Below are positions 53,908 through 62,475 of a stretch of 64,000 bases of DNA, piece by piece. This DNA comes from G965116155 sp965116155. Its GTDB lineage: Bacteria > Bdellovibrionota > Bdellovibrionia > Bdellovibrionales > UBA1609. The stretch covers positions 1,426,001 to 1,490,000 of the forward strand of contig OZ220488.1 in assembly GCA_965116155.1 (NCBI GenBank). The letters run 5' to 3'. The stretch's first letter is position 1; every line of letters starts with the position of its first letter. The notes under the pieces are model-generated. The model worked only from the letters and a program-made list of their open reading frames with translations. It was not told where the DNA came from and did no database searches. Both the position numbers and the translations under genes were made by a program.

Positions 53908-53954
53908 AGGTGTTGCCGTAGGTTACATTTAATTTCTTTAAGAGAGGTACAGAT

Positions 53955-54806
53955 ATGCGAATTTTACTTTTTATTTGTTTTTTTGCTTTAGGTTTTTCAT
54001 CTTACGCACAAGCAAAAGTCCTAAATAGTATTAATACAAAAAACGCCTCTTTCGATTCTGGAATTATTAATGACGAAAACAGCATGCGTGATCTGGCCCG
54101 CGCTGCACATGAGGGCCGTGGAGATATAATGCAGCTTATTAATTTCAACTGGAGTCCTGGCGCTATTAATAATGCCATATGGCATGTAAAAGAGAACGAC
54201 GAAGCCACATTGCGTGCTCTGCTTGAGCACCCCAATGCGGATATTAATTTTCAAGATGCAAGGGGGCAAACGCCTCTTATGTTTGCTGGGTACAATAAGT
54301 CTAAGCACCTACTCGAGCATGGAGCTAATGCTAAACTAACAGATAGATTGGGTGAAACGGCTTTAATGAAGGCGGCCCATCCTGCTGGTGATTTGTCTAC
54401 AATGGAACTACTTTTGCCTTACTCTCAAATAAACGCAGTAGATAAATGGGGAGAGAGTGCTATTTTTCATGCAGCATCTAACATCCACAAAGGCTATGGC
54501 AGTGGTACTAGAGCCAAGGCAATTGAAAAAGTTAAACTTTTAATAGCGCACCCAGACATTAGAATAAACCTTAAAAACAAGCGTGGATTTAATGTTCTGC
54601 AGGTTGTGCAATCCTATGTAAAGAGAACAAGGGATACAAAAGAGTACCAAGAGTTAGAAAGCTTTTTAGAGCGGAGTGGTTTGGATGGCTTTGGGCTGTG
54701 CGCAAAATTTTTAGCACGCCGTGAAGAGATCAAGCGAGACAATGACCTGCCTACTATGGTGTGGCCTGGTGAAGAGATTGGCCCCCGAATGGTGTATTTA
54801 AATTAG
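53955..54806 (+). CDS. Exported ankyrin-repeat protein
   Basis: Signal peptide MRILLFICFFALGFSSYAQA. Ankyrin repeats at about 55-200 (DEATLRALLEHPNADINFQD, RGQTPLMFAGYNKSKHLLEH, LGETALMKAAHPAGDLSTME). The tail has GLCAKFLARREEIK. Fourth exported ankyrin protein in the window. The stop TAG begins a family A terminus. Confidence 0.82.
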   Translation: MRILLFICFFALGFSSYAQAKVLNSINTKNASFDSGIINDENSMRDLARAAHEGRGDIMQLINFNWSPGAINNAIWHVKENDEATLRALLEHPNADINFQDARGQTPLMFAGYNKSKHLLEHGANAKLTDRLGETALMKAAHPAGDLSTMELLLPYSQINAVDKWGESAIFHAASNIHKGYGSGTRAKAIEKVKLLIAHPDIRINLKNKRGFNVLQVVQSYVKRTRDTKEYQELESFLERSGLDGFGLCAKFLARREEIKRDNDLPTMVWPGEEIGPRMVYLN

Positions 54807-54900
54807 AGCGCTAGTAAAATTCTCTGAAGTGCGTAAGCATAAAAGTGTTAGTGAGGGCGCCATGGCCAAGAAGCGCAGCCTCCGTAACGGGCCTGTGCGG
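54802..54900. repeat. Truncated family A/B element, 80-bp direct repeat copy 1
   Basis: From ATTAGAGCGCTAGTAAAATT to AAGAAGCGCAGCCT (54881) it is identical to 57218-57297: a family A left end interrupted by a family B end (TGCGTAAGCATAAAAGTG). The right part is missing; the acidic lipoprotein gene begins within 20 bases. Confidence 0.85.
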
Positions 54901-54901
54901 G

Positions 54902-57034
54902 TCACAAGGAGCAGCTTGAGCTAAAGACCCAAACGGCTCTGCAGATATTAGCAGAGTAGACGCGGCCATTGACAACGCACCCATTGTGCTCGCACTTGCA
55001 AGGTGACCCTTTTGGGAGGCTCGATTGCACCGTACCACAAGCTGGCTGCCTTGCACATATTTTTTGGTAGCTGCCCGGACTGCTCTCTTTCCAACGTATC
55101 AGTCCTTGCACATCATCGTCGCTATTGTCCCCCCCTTTTTTACAACGACAAAAAGCACCTGCCGCACCTGATGACAGTCTTTTTTCGCCACACACCTCAC
55201 TTGCTACACACCTGTTTAACTTTTTGCGGCCTGGCAAAAGAGCGTACTTGGAGCTTGTTCCCTCTAAAGAGCACTCACACCTATCCCCATGTGTGGATGG
55301 CAGTATTTTTTCACCACAAACATAATTTTTTACGCATTTATTATTTTTTATGATGCCATCAACATAGTATTTTGTAATTCCATTAACATGGAACCGAAAA
55401 CTTTTGGCGGGTTTGCACTTGCATGCATCGCCCTCAGTCTCACCCGACTTGGCGTGCTTTAACCCACAAATAACAGTAGCAAGGCATATGTTGCCATCTA
55501 CACCGCCCGCGCTATCGGTTGTAGAGTCAGCACGCATTTTGCAGATGCACTCAGCGCCATCTATGCCACGCACTGTTTTATGTCCACACACTAAGGATTT
55601 ATCATAGCATACATTGGATGCAACCAATCCCGGTACCTCTTGTGCATCTCCCGCTGCTGCTTTGCAGGTACAGTCCGCATTGTTGGTGGCTGTGTGGGTT
55701 TTGGTGCCACACAAATTATTTACCACACATATGCCAGAAGCAACCACACCCGCCGCATCGGTTGTATCTGTAGCATTTAGTTTGCATGTACAACTTGTAC
55801 CATCTGCACCGGATTGGGGTTTCTTGCCACACACCTCACTAATAGTGTGATCATTATCTCCACTATCACCGTCGCTACTATCGCCATTGCCACTTCCGCT
55901 GTCACCTGTATCGCCGTTTTCTCCGTCACTATCGTCATCATCATTATTGCCACCCATGTCCCCATTGTCGCCATCATCCCCATCATTGTTGTCATTGTCA
56001 TCATCGCCGCTACTGTCACCGCTGCCGCCTGCGCCATCACCATCGTCGTTACTGCCACCTGCACCATCGCCATCGCCGCTACTGTCACCACTGTCGCCGT
56101 CATTGTCATCATCGTCGCCACTGTTGCCGCCACCGCTATCGTCGTTATCATCATTGTTACTACCAGAGCTTGGTTGGGCTTTTTGCACATTGTCTTCTTC
56201 GTCCTGACCTAGGCCAAAAAAATCATCCGCCCCATCATCTGTGCCCCAGTGCACGGCTATAAATAAAAACCCGTCGCCCTTAGCTGCACCAGCAGTGCCT
56301 AAAGTGGTGTCCTCCACCTTTACGTCACCTGCAGCACCAAAAGCTAATACGGCTCCTACCTCTGAAGCTTCTGTCTCATCGTCATCGCCCTTAAAGGTGA
56401 TCTCTTGGCGGCGCAATTTTTTAGAAGCATTTAAATTTTTAGACGCAGCAGAAAAAAACAACAACTCCCCTGCACTGATGGGCACTTTGTCCTTTTTGCC
56501 ATCGTTGTCATCCAGCGTATACATATAGATTTTGTTGCCAGCTAAAAATAAAAATCCCTCATCCACACTATCGGGCAAGCCCGTGCTAGAATCCGCACAC
56601 TCGATATCAAGAGCATAGTCTTTAGCGTTGACCTGATACTCTAACTCGTAGGTGTCTGTAGCATCGTTAGGACAGTCTTCTGTGTCGAATTCCACCTCTG
56701 CCTCGCCTTGAGACATGCGGACCTTGGCTTCTGTCACACCATGTAGCGCTGCTAAAAAGGGCTTAAGGTCATACTCTTCATCACCATTGTCATAACCACT
56801 CGGCACGACCAAGGTGTCGTGGTCTTTAAGGACTGCAGTTTTTAAGTTTTTAGGTTTTTTACTTGCTTGCTCGTCTTTTGGGGGTTGTTTATCTGGTGGG
56901 AGTCGTTTTTTAAGGCTCCCATGATCATGTGGAGGTGGGGCTTTTACTTGTGTGCTTGTGGTATTGCAGGCTGCCCAGCTAAATGCAAGAGCTAAAAGTA
57001 ACGCTGTTATTTTTAAGGTTTTTTGGGCTTGCAA
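54902..57034 (-). CDS. Large acidic lipoprotein with seven cysteine-rich repeats
   Basis: The TTG start at 57034 is favoured: AGAGG 10 bases upstream and lipoprotein signal MQAQKTLKITALLLALAFSW followed by AAC (Cys 23). The frame is open to 57094. Residues about 30-275 are a Lys/Pro linker and a possible beta-rich domain (DEGFLFLAGNKIYMYTLDD; DGFLFIAVHWGTDDG). About 281-393 is almost only Asp, Ser, Gly and Asn, perhaps calcium-binding. About 394-690 holds seven repeats of the form CGxK(8-10)GxxCxCK, each usually followed by another Cys. No family recognised. It is flanked on both sides by identical 80-bp repeat copies. Confidence 0.8.
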   Translation of the reverse strand: MQAQKTLKITALLLALAFSWAACNTTSTQVKAPPPHDHGSLKKRLPPDKQPPKDEQASKKPKNLKTAVLKDHDTLVVPSGYDNGDEEYDLKPFLAALHGVTEAKVRMSQGEAEVEFDTEDCPNDATDTYELEYQVNAKDYALDIECADSSTGLPDSVDEGFLFLAGNKIYMYTLDDNDGKKDKVPISAGELLFFSAASKNLNASKKLRRQEITFKGDDDETEASEVGAVLAFGAAGDVKVEDTTLGTAGAAKGDGFLFIAVHWGTDDGADDFFGLGQDEEDNVQKAQPSSGSNNDDNDDSGGGNSGDDDDNDGDSGDSSGDGDGAGGSNDDGDGAGGSGDSSGDDDNDNNDGDDGDNGDMGGNNDDDDSDGENGDTGDSGSGNGDSSDGDSGDNDHTISEVCGKKPQSGADGTSCTCKLNATDTTDAAGVVASGICVVNNLCGTKTHTATNNADCTCKAAAGDAQEVPGLVASNVCYDKSLVCGHKTVRGIDGAECICKMRADSTTDSAGGVDGNICLATVICGLKHAKSGETEGDACKCKPAKSFRFHVNGITKYYVDGIIKNNKCVKNYVCGEKILPSTHGDRCECSLEGTSSKYALLPGRKKLNRCVASEVCGEKRLSSGAAGAFCRCKKGGDNSDDDVQGLIRWKESSPGSYQKICARQPACGTVQSSLPKGSPCKCEHNGCVVNGRVYSANICRAVWVFSSSCSL

Positions 57035-57217
57035 TTTATATGCGCCTCTTTTTTTCGTGGGAATAAGGTGTTTTTTTAAACCTATGGGGCGCAAATCAGT
57101 TTGAAGAATACAGGGAGCTGCCTGACTTAATTTAGCTGCTTTTAGCTCTTACTCTTTAGAGGAGGCGCCTCACTTTGCCTTAAGCTTAACGGAAAATTCT
57201 GGTCTAAAGTTTAGCAG

Positions 57218-57535
57218 ATTAGAGCGCTAGTAAAATTCTCTGAAGTGCGTAAGCATAAAAGTGTTAGTGAGGGCGCCATGGCCAAGAAGCGCAGCCTGGA
57301 AGTGCACCGGGAGGTGCGTCAGGCGAGCGACTAGCCAGGGTGCCCTCACGTGCTGGATAGGCTCACGGCGGCATCCTGATAGCCCCAACGGGGCGGCCAT
57401 CAGGGTGCCAAGCGCCTTACAGAGAATTTTGCGGCCTATAAGAGATCTATGAGCTTGTAGCGATAGGCGATCTCTAAGCCTATCGCGACCAGACTGACGT
57501 CAAAGTCTCGTGCGTTGAGTAAATACAATAAGGAG
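57218..57535. repeat. Family A element with nested family B, 80-bp direct repeat copy 2
   Basis: Outer arms GTAAAATTCTCTG and CAGAGAATTTTGC (to 57432) enclose family B at 57246-57360 and a CCTGATAGCC...GGCCATCAGG hairpin. Then GGCCTATAAGAGATCTATG, a GTAGCGATAGGC / GCCTATCGCGAC stem and the closing module CGTCAAAGTCTCGTGCGTTG. It fills most of the gene-free stretch 57095-57621. Confidence 0.85.
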
Positions 57536-57579
57536 GCGCTCGCGATGTGTGTTTCATTTTGTGTCAATTACAGGCTAAT

Positions 57580-57628
57580 CCAATCACTCCCACGCCTGAG
57601 CCAGGGAGTTTTGCTAGTGCTCTAATTG
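57580..57628. repeat. Family A terminal fragment overlapping the metallopeptidase stop
   Basis: AATCACTCCC and GGGAGTTTTGCTAGTGCTC, then TAATT; the terminal motif supplies the stop codon of the gene on the minus strand. Confidence 0.7.
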
Positions 57629-59460
57629 CATAGCAGTTTGTCATTGGCGTAGAGTTTGTAAAGGGTATGGGGGCCAGCATGGTCGTGGCAGGAGCTTTGG
57701 TTATGAGGTCTTTGCACAATAATTAAACTCGCTTTATTTATAGGCAAACAAAGGCTAAGAGATTTTTGTCCCTCCTCAGACATACACTGAGTGTTCGAGT
57801 GCCAGCCTGCATGCTCAGGGTTCCGCAAGGCCTGGTGCAAGCTATTGCCACTAGACGCCGTGTTGAGGCTTTGTGGCAAAATGCCTGCAGTGTACACATG
57901 CAGATCCAAATGTCCTGCACCTTGGCGGCGCTCTAGCTTAAGCTGCACCCTAGTGTGCCCTGTGTTGCACGTGGCAGATGCTTCTAACGCAGATGTTTCT
58001 AGCAAAGGAGTGTAGAGCCAAAAATCATGCGCATGCAGCATATTGTGCAATGAAGGCAGCTGCGCGATAGCGTCCTTATGCCCCATGCGAAACGCCGCAC
58101 AGCTATTTTCGCCCGCATGCAGCTTAGTAGCAAAACTTTTGCGATTTAGAGGCACGCCTTTTTGTATCCAGGCGGATTTTTGCTCTGCGCTAAAACCTTG
58201 CTTAGAGAGCTGTATTTTTTGAAACAATCCCAGATCTATAAAATGGCCTGCATGCTCTAATAGATCGTGCTGCATAATTTGCCACCAATTGGTATTGGAT
58301 TTTTTAAAAAGTTGCAAAAAAAACCTACTCACAGCAAATTCTCTAAAAATAGCCTCATCCTCTTGCAGCTGGTCGTAACAAAACTGCTGGTGCATGCAGC
58401 GGTGGGTGTTTAAGGGCACAAAGTGCGCCATAGGTTGTGAGTTGGTGTCGATCGCATAGGTGTCAACATAGTGCGATACATTTAAGGCAGCTGCCTGAAA
58501 AAAGTTGGCCCACCCCTCGCTCCATGCCATACGGGGGTCTATATGCCCGCCGTTGTGTGCGCCTCCAGGAGATTCTAAGATAGAAAAAACCTTCATTAAA
58601 TAATGCGCATACTCATGCACAATAACAGATGCGTCCCAATGATCTGTGTCGTGCGACACTTCGCCCTGCTTGCCACCTGAAATAAAAATGCGATGCCTGT
58701 TTTTTGTATCAGCAACAAAAAAACTAGTGACCGCATTAAAATTAGGGTCTATATAGCGGGCCGGGTTAAACCCTGCTTGCCAAAATATGCGAGGCCTATG
58801 CTGCCAAGGGACTTTGTCAAAAAAACACTCCTCTTGGCAAAGGTGTGAGTGTAAAAATAAATTCGCTTCAAGCACCTTGTCAAAAATAAAAAAAGCTGGC
58901 GCCACAAAATTTATGCTAGGCGTTTTTTGAGCTACGAGCTCTAAGGGTGTTTGTGGGACTGCTGAAAAGCTTTTACTAACACAATAAGGTTTTTGGTTTT
59001 CGGGCTGCGTTAAAACACTGGCGCTTATAGATTTATTATGACCACGTGCGCAGACCCGGATGTTAAATTTTACTAAATTTTTCGGCACACTAAAAACAAA
59101 TCGTCCGTTTAAATCTGTGTGCTTAGATAGTATGATGTTTTCTGCTGTGGGTGAGGCATGGGCAGAGCTTTTCCATATTACTACTTCGGCATAGCGTACA
59201 GGTTTTACTTGCTCTGTACGCTTGCTGGGGTGTGTATACTGCCAACTTTGATAAAGAGCCTGCCCTTGTATTTGTACACAGTTGCTTGTGCAGAGGGTTG
59301 TAGTTTTTAAAATGGGGGGCTCTAATTTTTTTGCATCTTTTGGGTTGGCAAGTTCGCTTATCCGGCTTGTGGTGTTGCCAGAGCATGAGCTAGTTAGCAA
59401 AGACAGCGCTCCTACTAGCACCACAAGGACTAATGGGAGCAGAATTTTATAAAAATGCAT
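57622..59460 (-). CDS. Lipoprotein zinc metallopeptidase (HExxH...E type)
   Basis: Lipoprotein signal with LTSSC (Cys about 26). Residues 40-165 could be an Ig- or carboxypeptidase-regulatory-like domain (YAEVVIWKSSAHASPTAENI; DLNGRFVFSV). The zinc site is VHEYAHYLM (HEYAH about 282-286) with a likely third ligand in AWSEGWANFF (Glu about 314), a gluzincin-like spacing. Several Cys in the C-terminal half. Surface or periplasmic protease; substrate unknown. Stop TAG is from the family A terminus. It starts 10 bases after the FlgG-like gene. Confidence 0.82.
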   Translation of the reverse strand: MHFYKILLPLVLVVLVGALSLLTSSCSGNTTSRISELANPKDAKKLEPPILKTTTLCTSNCVQIQGQALYQSWQYTHPSKRTEQVKPVRYAEVVIWKSSAHASPTAENIILSKHTDLNGRFVFSVPKNLVKFNIRVCARGHNKSISASVLTQPENQKPYCVSKSFSAVPQTPLELVAQKTPSINFVAPAFFIFDKVLEANLFLHSHLCQEECFFDKVPWQHRPRIFWQAGFNPARYIDPNFNAVTSFFVADTKNRHRIFISGGKQGEVSHDTDHWDASVIVHEYAHYLMKVFSILESPGGAHNGGHIDPRMAWSEGWANFFQAAALNVSHYVDTYAIDTNSQPMAHFVPLNTHRCMHQQFCYDQLQEDEAIFREFAVSRFFLQLFKKSNTNWWQIMQHDLLEHAGHFIDLGLFQKIQLSKQGFSAEQKSAWIQKGVPLNRKSFATKLHAGENSCAAFRMGHKDAIAQLPSLHNMLHAHDFWLYTPLLETSALEASATCNTGHTRVQLKLERRQGAGHLDLHVYTAGILPQSLNTASSGNSLHQALRNPEHAGWHSNTQCMSEEGQKSLSLCLPINKASLIIVQRPHNQSSCHDHAGPHTLYKLYANDKLLCN

Positions 59461-59470
59461 TTTTGTTTAT

Positions 59471-59998
59471 TTATGTATAGGGCATGTTGCTTTCACTGCA
59501 TGCTGATTGCAACATGTGGCAAAGCTTTTTAGCAAAACAGTCATAGTTATCTTCTAGGTGCCCTTGTAGCAGTTGGCCAAAACCCCGTAGCCCGCACACA
59601 CCACTTACGCCTGTGCCGCTTTCTTTTGTAGGTACAAAAACATGGGGAGCTGCTGCTCCTGCGGGTTTGAGAGCGCTAGGGTTGGTAAAAACCGTCAGCT
59701 CAATGCGGCCTACTATTTTTGTAGAAGTCTGCGCCGATGATGCAGAGGCAGGTAGTTTAGGATCCGCTATTATGACCTCTACAAAACCATTAGGTGATAC
59801 GCGCACGCTGGTAGCTCTGCTAGGTATAAGTAGGTGGGTGTTGAGGGGGTAATTTTGAACCCCAATGAGCTTGCCTAGTTTGTCGACTTTAAAAGATCCA
59901 TAGCGGGTGTAGCAGTTGGGCGCACTTTCGGGCCCCCTAAGTGCAAAGTATCCGGCTCCGCGGATTTGTAAATCTAGAGGTCGTCCTGTTAGTGCCAT
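59471..59998 (-). CDS. Stand-alone FlgG-core (flagellar rod-like) protein
   Basis: TGRPLDLQIRGAGYFALRGP, then CYTRYGSFKVDKLGKLIGVQ and PSRATSVRVSPNGFVEVIIA, follow the central part of flagellar rod protein FlgG. GFGQLLQGHLEDNYDCFAKK matches its C-terminal helix. The conserved N-terminal helix of FlgG (about 70-90 residues) is absent, yet the start has its own ribosome site (AAAGG, 8 bases upstream). No other flagellar gene is near. Either a relic or a rod-like protein reused next to cell-wall enzymes. Confidence 0.7.
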   Translation of the reverse strand: MALTGRPLDLQIRGAGYFALRGPESAPNCYTRYGSFKVDKLGKLIGVQNYPLNTHLLIPSRATSVRVSPNGFVEVIIADPKLPASASSAQTSTKIVGRIELTVFTNPSALKPAGAAAPHVFVPTKESGTGVSGVCGLRGFGQLLQGHLEDNYDCFAKKLCHMLQSACSESNMPYT

Positions 59999-60178
59999 AT
60001 CTTTTGCCTTTAGGTGCTCTATAAAAAGCTTAAGATATAATCTTAGTCTTTAGTAGTGGCAAAGGGGGTTTTTGTGGTCTTAGGGCTAGCCTCAAAGAAC
60101 TTAAAATACCGCATGAGGCAGACCTAAGGCAGTGGTGTTTTGGCTTTTTTTTAAAAGCTATTTCAAAATGGATTTTGT

Positions 60179-61078
60179 ATGTTTGTTTGGATTGGTAAAA
60201 GATTGTGGCAATTTTTGCTGGTAGTGTGTTTTTGTATAGATGCTTGGGCTGACATACAAACTTCTACAACTCACATTATAGGTGGGTACTCGCACGCCAT
60301 TAGTATGGATCTGCCTGTAACCTATAACGCAAGGGTCAAAAAATGGATCCACTATTTTCAAACCAAGGGTCGCACCTGGTTTAAGCGCAGGCTAGAAAAA
60401 TCACATCGTTATTTGCCCACTTTTCAGGCGGTGCTTAAAGCCAAGGCCATGCCAGAAGACTTAAGCTACATTGCTTTAATAGAGAGTGGTTTTTCTGCCA
60501 CTGCCACTAGTTCTGCTAAAGCGGTGGGTTATTGGCAGTTTATAAAAACCACAGCCAACCAGTATGGCTTGCAAACCAACTGGTGGTTAGATGAAAGGCG
60601 GGACTACTACAAAAGCACCCAGGCTGCAACGGACTACTTGGCGCATTTGTATAAACTGTTTGGCTCTTGGTATTTAGCTGCTGCAGCATACAATATGGGC
60701 GAAACCCGTTTGAGGCATTTCATTAGAAAGCACAACAGTAAAAATTTTTGGCTGATTTCAGGTGACAAAAGCTTTCCTTCTGAAACCCGCGACTATGTTC
60801 CTAAGATGCTGGCGGCTATTTTTATTGCTAAGGCGCCTAAGCTATATGGATTTAAAAACATAAAACCCATGCCGCCGTATAGATATGATTACCTGCAAGC
60901 TCCTGGGGGCACGGACCTTACACATTTAGCGTATAAGCTAAAACTTCAAAAGGCTCATTTAAAAAGCCTTAACCCAGAGCTGCTGTATGCTCTCGTACCA
61001 AAAAGTGTAAACTCACACCCTATACGCGTGCCCAAAGGCCATTTGGCAAGAGCTAAGAGCTTGATGCGCGTTGAATAG
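60179..61078 (+). CDS. Lytic murein transglycosylase, MltD-like
   Basis: Signal peptide (LWQFLLVVCFCIDAWA). The SLT domain has catalytic Glu in SYIALIESGFSATATSSAKA (Glu about 102), VGYWQFIKTTANQYGL, and AAAAYNMGETRLRHFI. A C-terminal LysM-like segment (DLTHLAYKLKLQKAHLKSLN...IRVPKG) probably binds peptidoglycan. 299 residues, shorter than MltD, with one LysM-like unit. Convergent with glmM with no gap. Confidence 0.88.
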   Translation: MFVWIGKRLWQFLLVVCFCIDAWADIQTSTTHIIGGYSHAISMDLPVTYNARVKKWIHYFQTKGRTWFKRRLEKSHRYLPTFQAVLKAKAMPEDLSYIALIESGFSATATSSAKAVGYWQFIKTTANQYGLQTNWWLDERRDYYKSTQAATDYLAHLYKLFGSWYLAAAAYNMGETRLRHFIRKHNSKNFWLISGDKSFPSETRDYVPKMLAAIFIAKAPKLYGFKNIKPMPPYRYDYLQAPGGTDLTHLAYKLKLQKAHLKSLNPELLYALVPKSVNSHPIRVPKGHLARAKSLMRVE

Positions 61079-62452
61079 TTAAAGGACTATGCTCTTTGCC
61101 ACGTGCTCTAACGTGCTTTGGCAGGGGCCTTCTAGCAACACCCTTAACACAGGCTCGGTGCCAGAGGGGCGGGCGTATAGCCTGCCGCCTTTTTGCGCCA
61201 TTTTATTTTGCCCCTCTTGCAGTGCGTTTTTAAGTGCGCAAGGCAGTGCATCTAAATCCTTGGAGGAAGTTCTTGCAAGCTCTTCTTTCAGGTGGAGGTT
61301 TAAAAGTTTCCTCGGCATGAGGGGTAGGAGTTTTCTAAAATAACTAAGAGGCTTTTTTTGCTCTCGCATCAGCTCTAAAACACCTAGCGCTGCAACACAG
61401 CCATCACCCACAGCGCCCGCACACAAAATATGCCCCGAGGGCTCGCCCCCTAAGGTGTAGCCGTGGTTTAGCATGGTGTGGATGATGTTTTTATCCCCTA
61501 CATCCACCCGTACTAGTTTTATGCCATGGGAGTTTAAAAAGCTCTCTAAACTCAAACTGCTCATCACAGTGCCCACTACTGTATTGTGCGGCAATTGGGA
61601 TTTGTGTTTTTTGCTCAAAGCCAAGCAGGCTAAAATATGGTCCCCATCTAGTAGCACGCCTTCTTCGTCACAGAGCACGCAGCGATCGGCATCACCATCT
61701 AAGGCCAAGCCAAAGTCTAAGTTCAATTGGCGTACGCTGCGTTGCAAATTTTGCGGATGCAAAGCTCCACACTGCAGGTTAATGTTTCTGCCATTAGGAG
61801 TATGGGCTAGTAAGATTACCTTGGCTCCTAGCTCCTTAAACACACTGGGAGCTGTTTTATAAGCAGCTCCAAAGGCACAATCTACACCCATAGATAGCCC
61901 CACAAGGTCATGGGTTTTAGAAAAAGTGTTCTTAACGCACACAATGTAACGTCCAAGAGCGTCATCAATACGTCGCGTGCGTCCTATGTGCTCTGGTTTT
62001 ACCAAGGCTTGTTCTAAAATAGCAGCGTCCTGCAGGTCTTGTATGGCCTGCTCTTCGCTAGGTGAAAGCTTAAGCCCTTTGTGGTCAAAAATTTTAATCC
62101 CGTTGTCCTGGTAGGGATTATGTGAGGCTGAAACCATAATCCCAGCATCTAGACGCATGCTTTGGGTGACTAGGCTAATGCCCGGTGTAGGCAATGGGCC
62201 TGTAAGCTGCACATACACTCCTACAGAGTTGAGCCCTGAGGCCAAGGCCTGCTCGATCATGTAGCCCGACAGCCGGGTGTCTTTACCAATTAAAACACTG
62301 CGTTTTTTGCCCCGGCGCACGGGCTTTTGCTGTAGCCAGTAGCCCAAAGCCTGCCCGATCTGCAAAGCGCCCTCCGGGGTTATGGGGTAGGTGTTAGCGC
62401 GCCCTCTGATGCCATCTGTGCCGAAGAAAAATTTTTTAGAGCTTTTGACCAT
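61079..62452 (-). CDS. glmM: Phosphoglucosamine mutase
   Basis: Converts glucosamine-6-P to glucosamine-1-P for peptidoglycan and LPS. FFFGTDGIRGRAN, phosphoserine loop VSASHNPYQDNGIKIF (Ser about 110), metal loop ALDGDADRCVL, sugar loop GGEPSGHI and phosphate loop RPSGTEPVLRVLLEG are all present. 457 residues, slightly longer than usual. Confidence 0.96.
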   Translation of the reverse strand: MVKSSKKFFFGTDGIRGRANTYPITPEGALQIGQALGYWLQQKPVRRGKKRSVLIGKDTRLSGYMIEQALASGLNSVGVYVQLTGPLPTPGISLVTQSMRLDAGIMVSASHNPYQDNGIKIFDHKGLKLSPSEEQAIQDLQDAAILEQALVKPEHIGRTRRIDDALGRYIVCVKNTFSKTHDLVGLSMGVDCAFGAAYKTAPSVFKELGAKVILLAHTPNGRNINLQCGALHPQNLQRSVRQLNLDFGLALDGDADRCVLCDEEGVLLDGDHILACLALSKKHKSQLPHNTVVGTVMSSLSLESFLNSHGIKLVRVDVGDKNIIHTMLNHGYTLGGEPSGHILCAGAVGDGCVAALGVLELMREQKKPLSYFRKLLPLMPRKLLNLHLKEELARTSSKDLDALPCALKNALQEGQNKMAQKGGRLYARPSGTEPVLRVLLEGPCQSTLEHVAKSIVL

Positions 62453-62475
62453 ATCTCAACCCAACGTGTTAGATT

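Noticed and set aside
55814..56212. Long open plus-strand frames rich in Ile/Thr/Val/Ala or Ser/Pro/Leu
   Set aside because: They are antisense shadows of the Asp/Ser/Gly/Asn stretch of the lipoprotein on the minus strand; composition follows GAT/AGC codon repeats.
2281..57628. The dispersed palindromes as a CRISPR array
   Set aside because: They are scattered singly at gene ends, stems differ in sequence, spacing is irregular and no cas gene is present.
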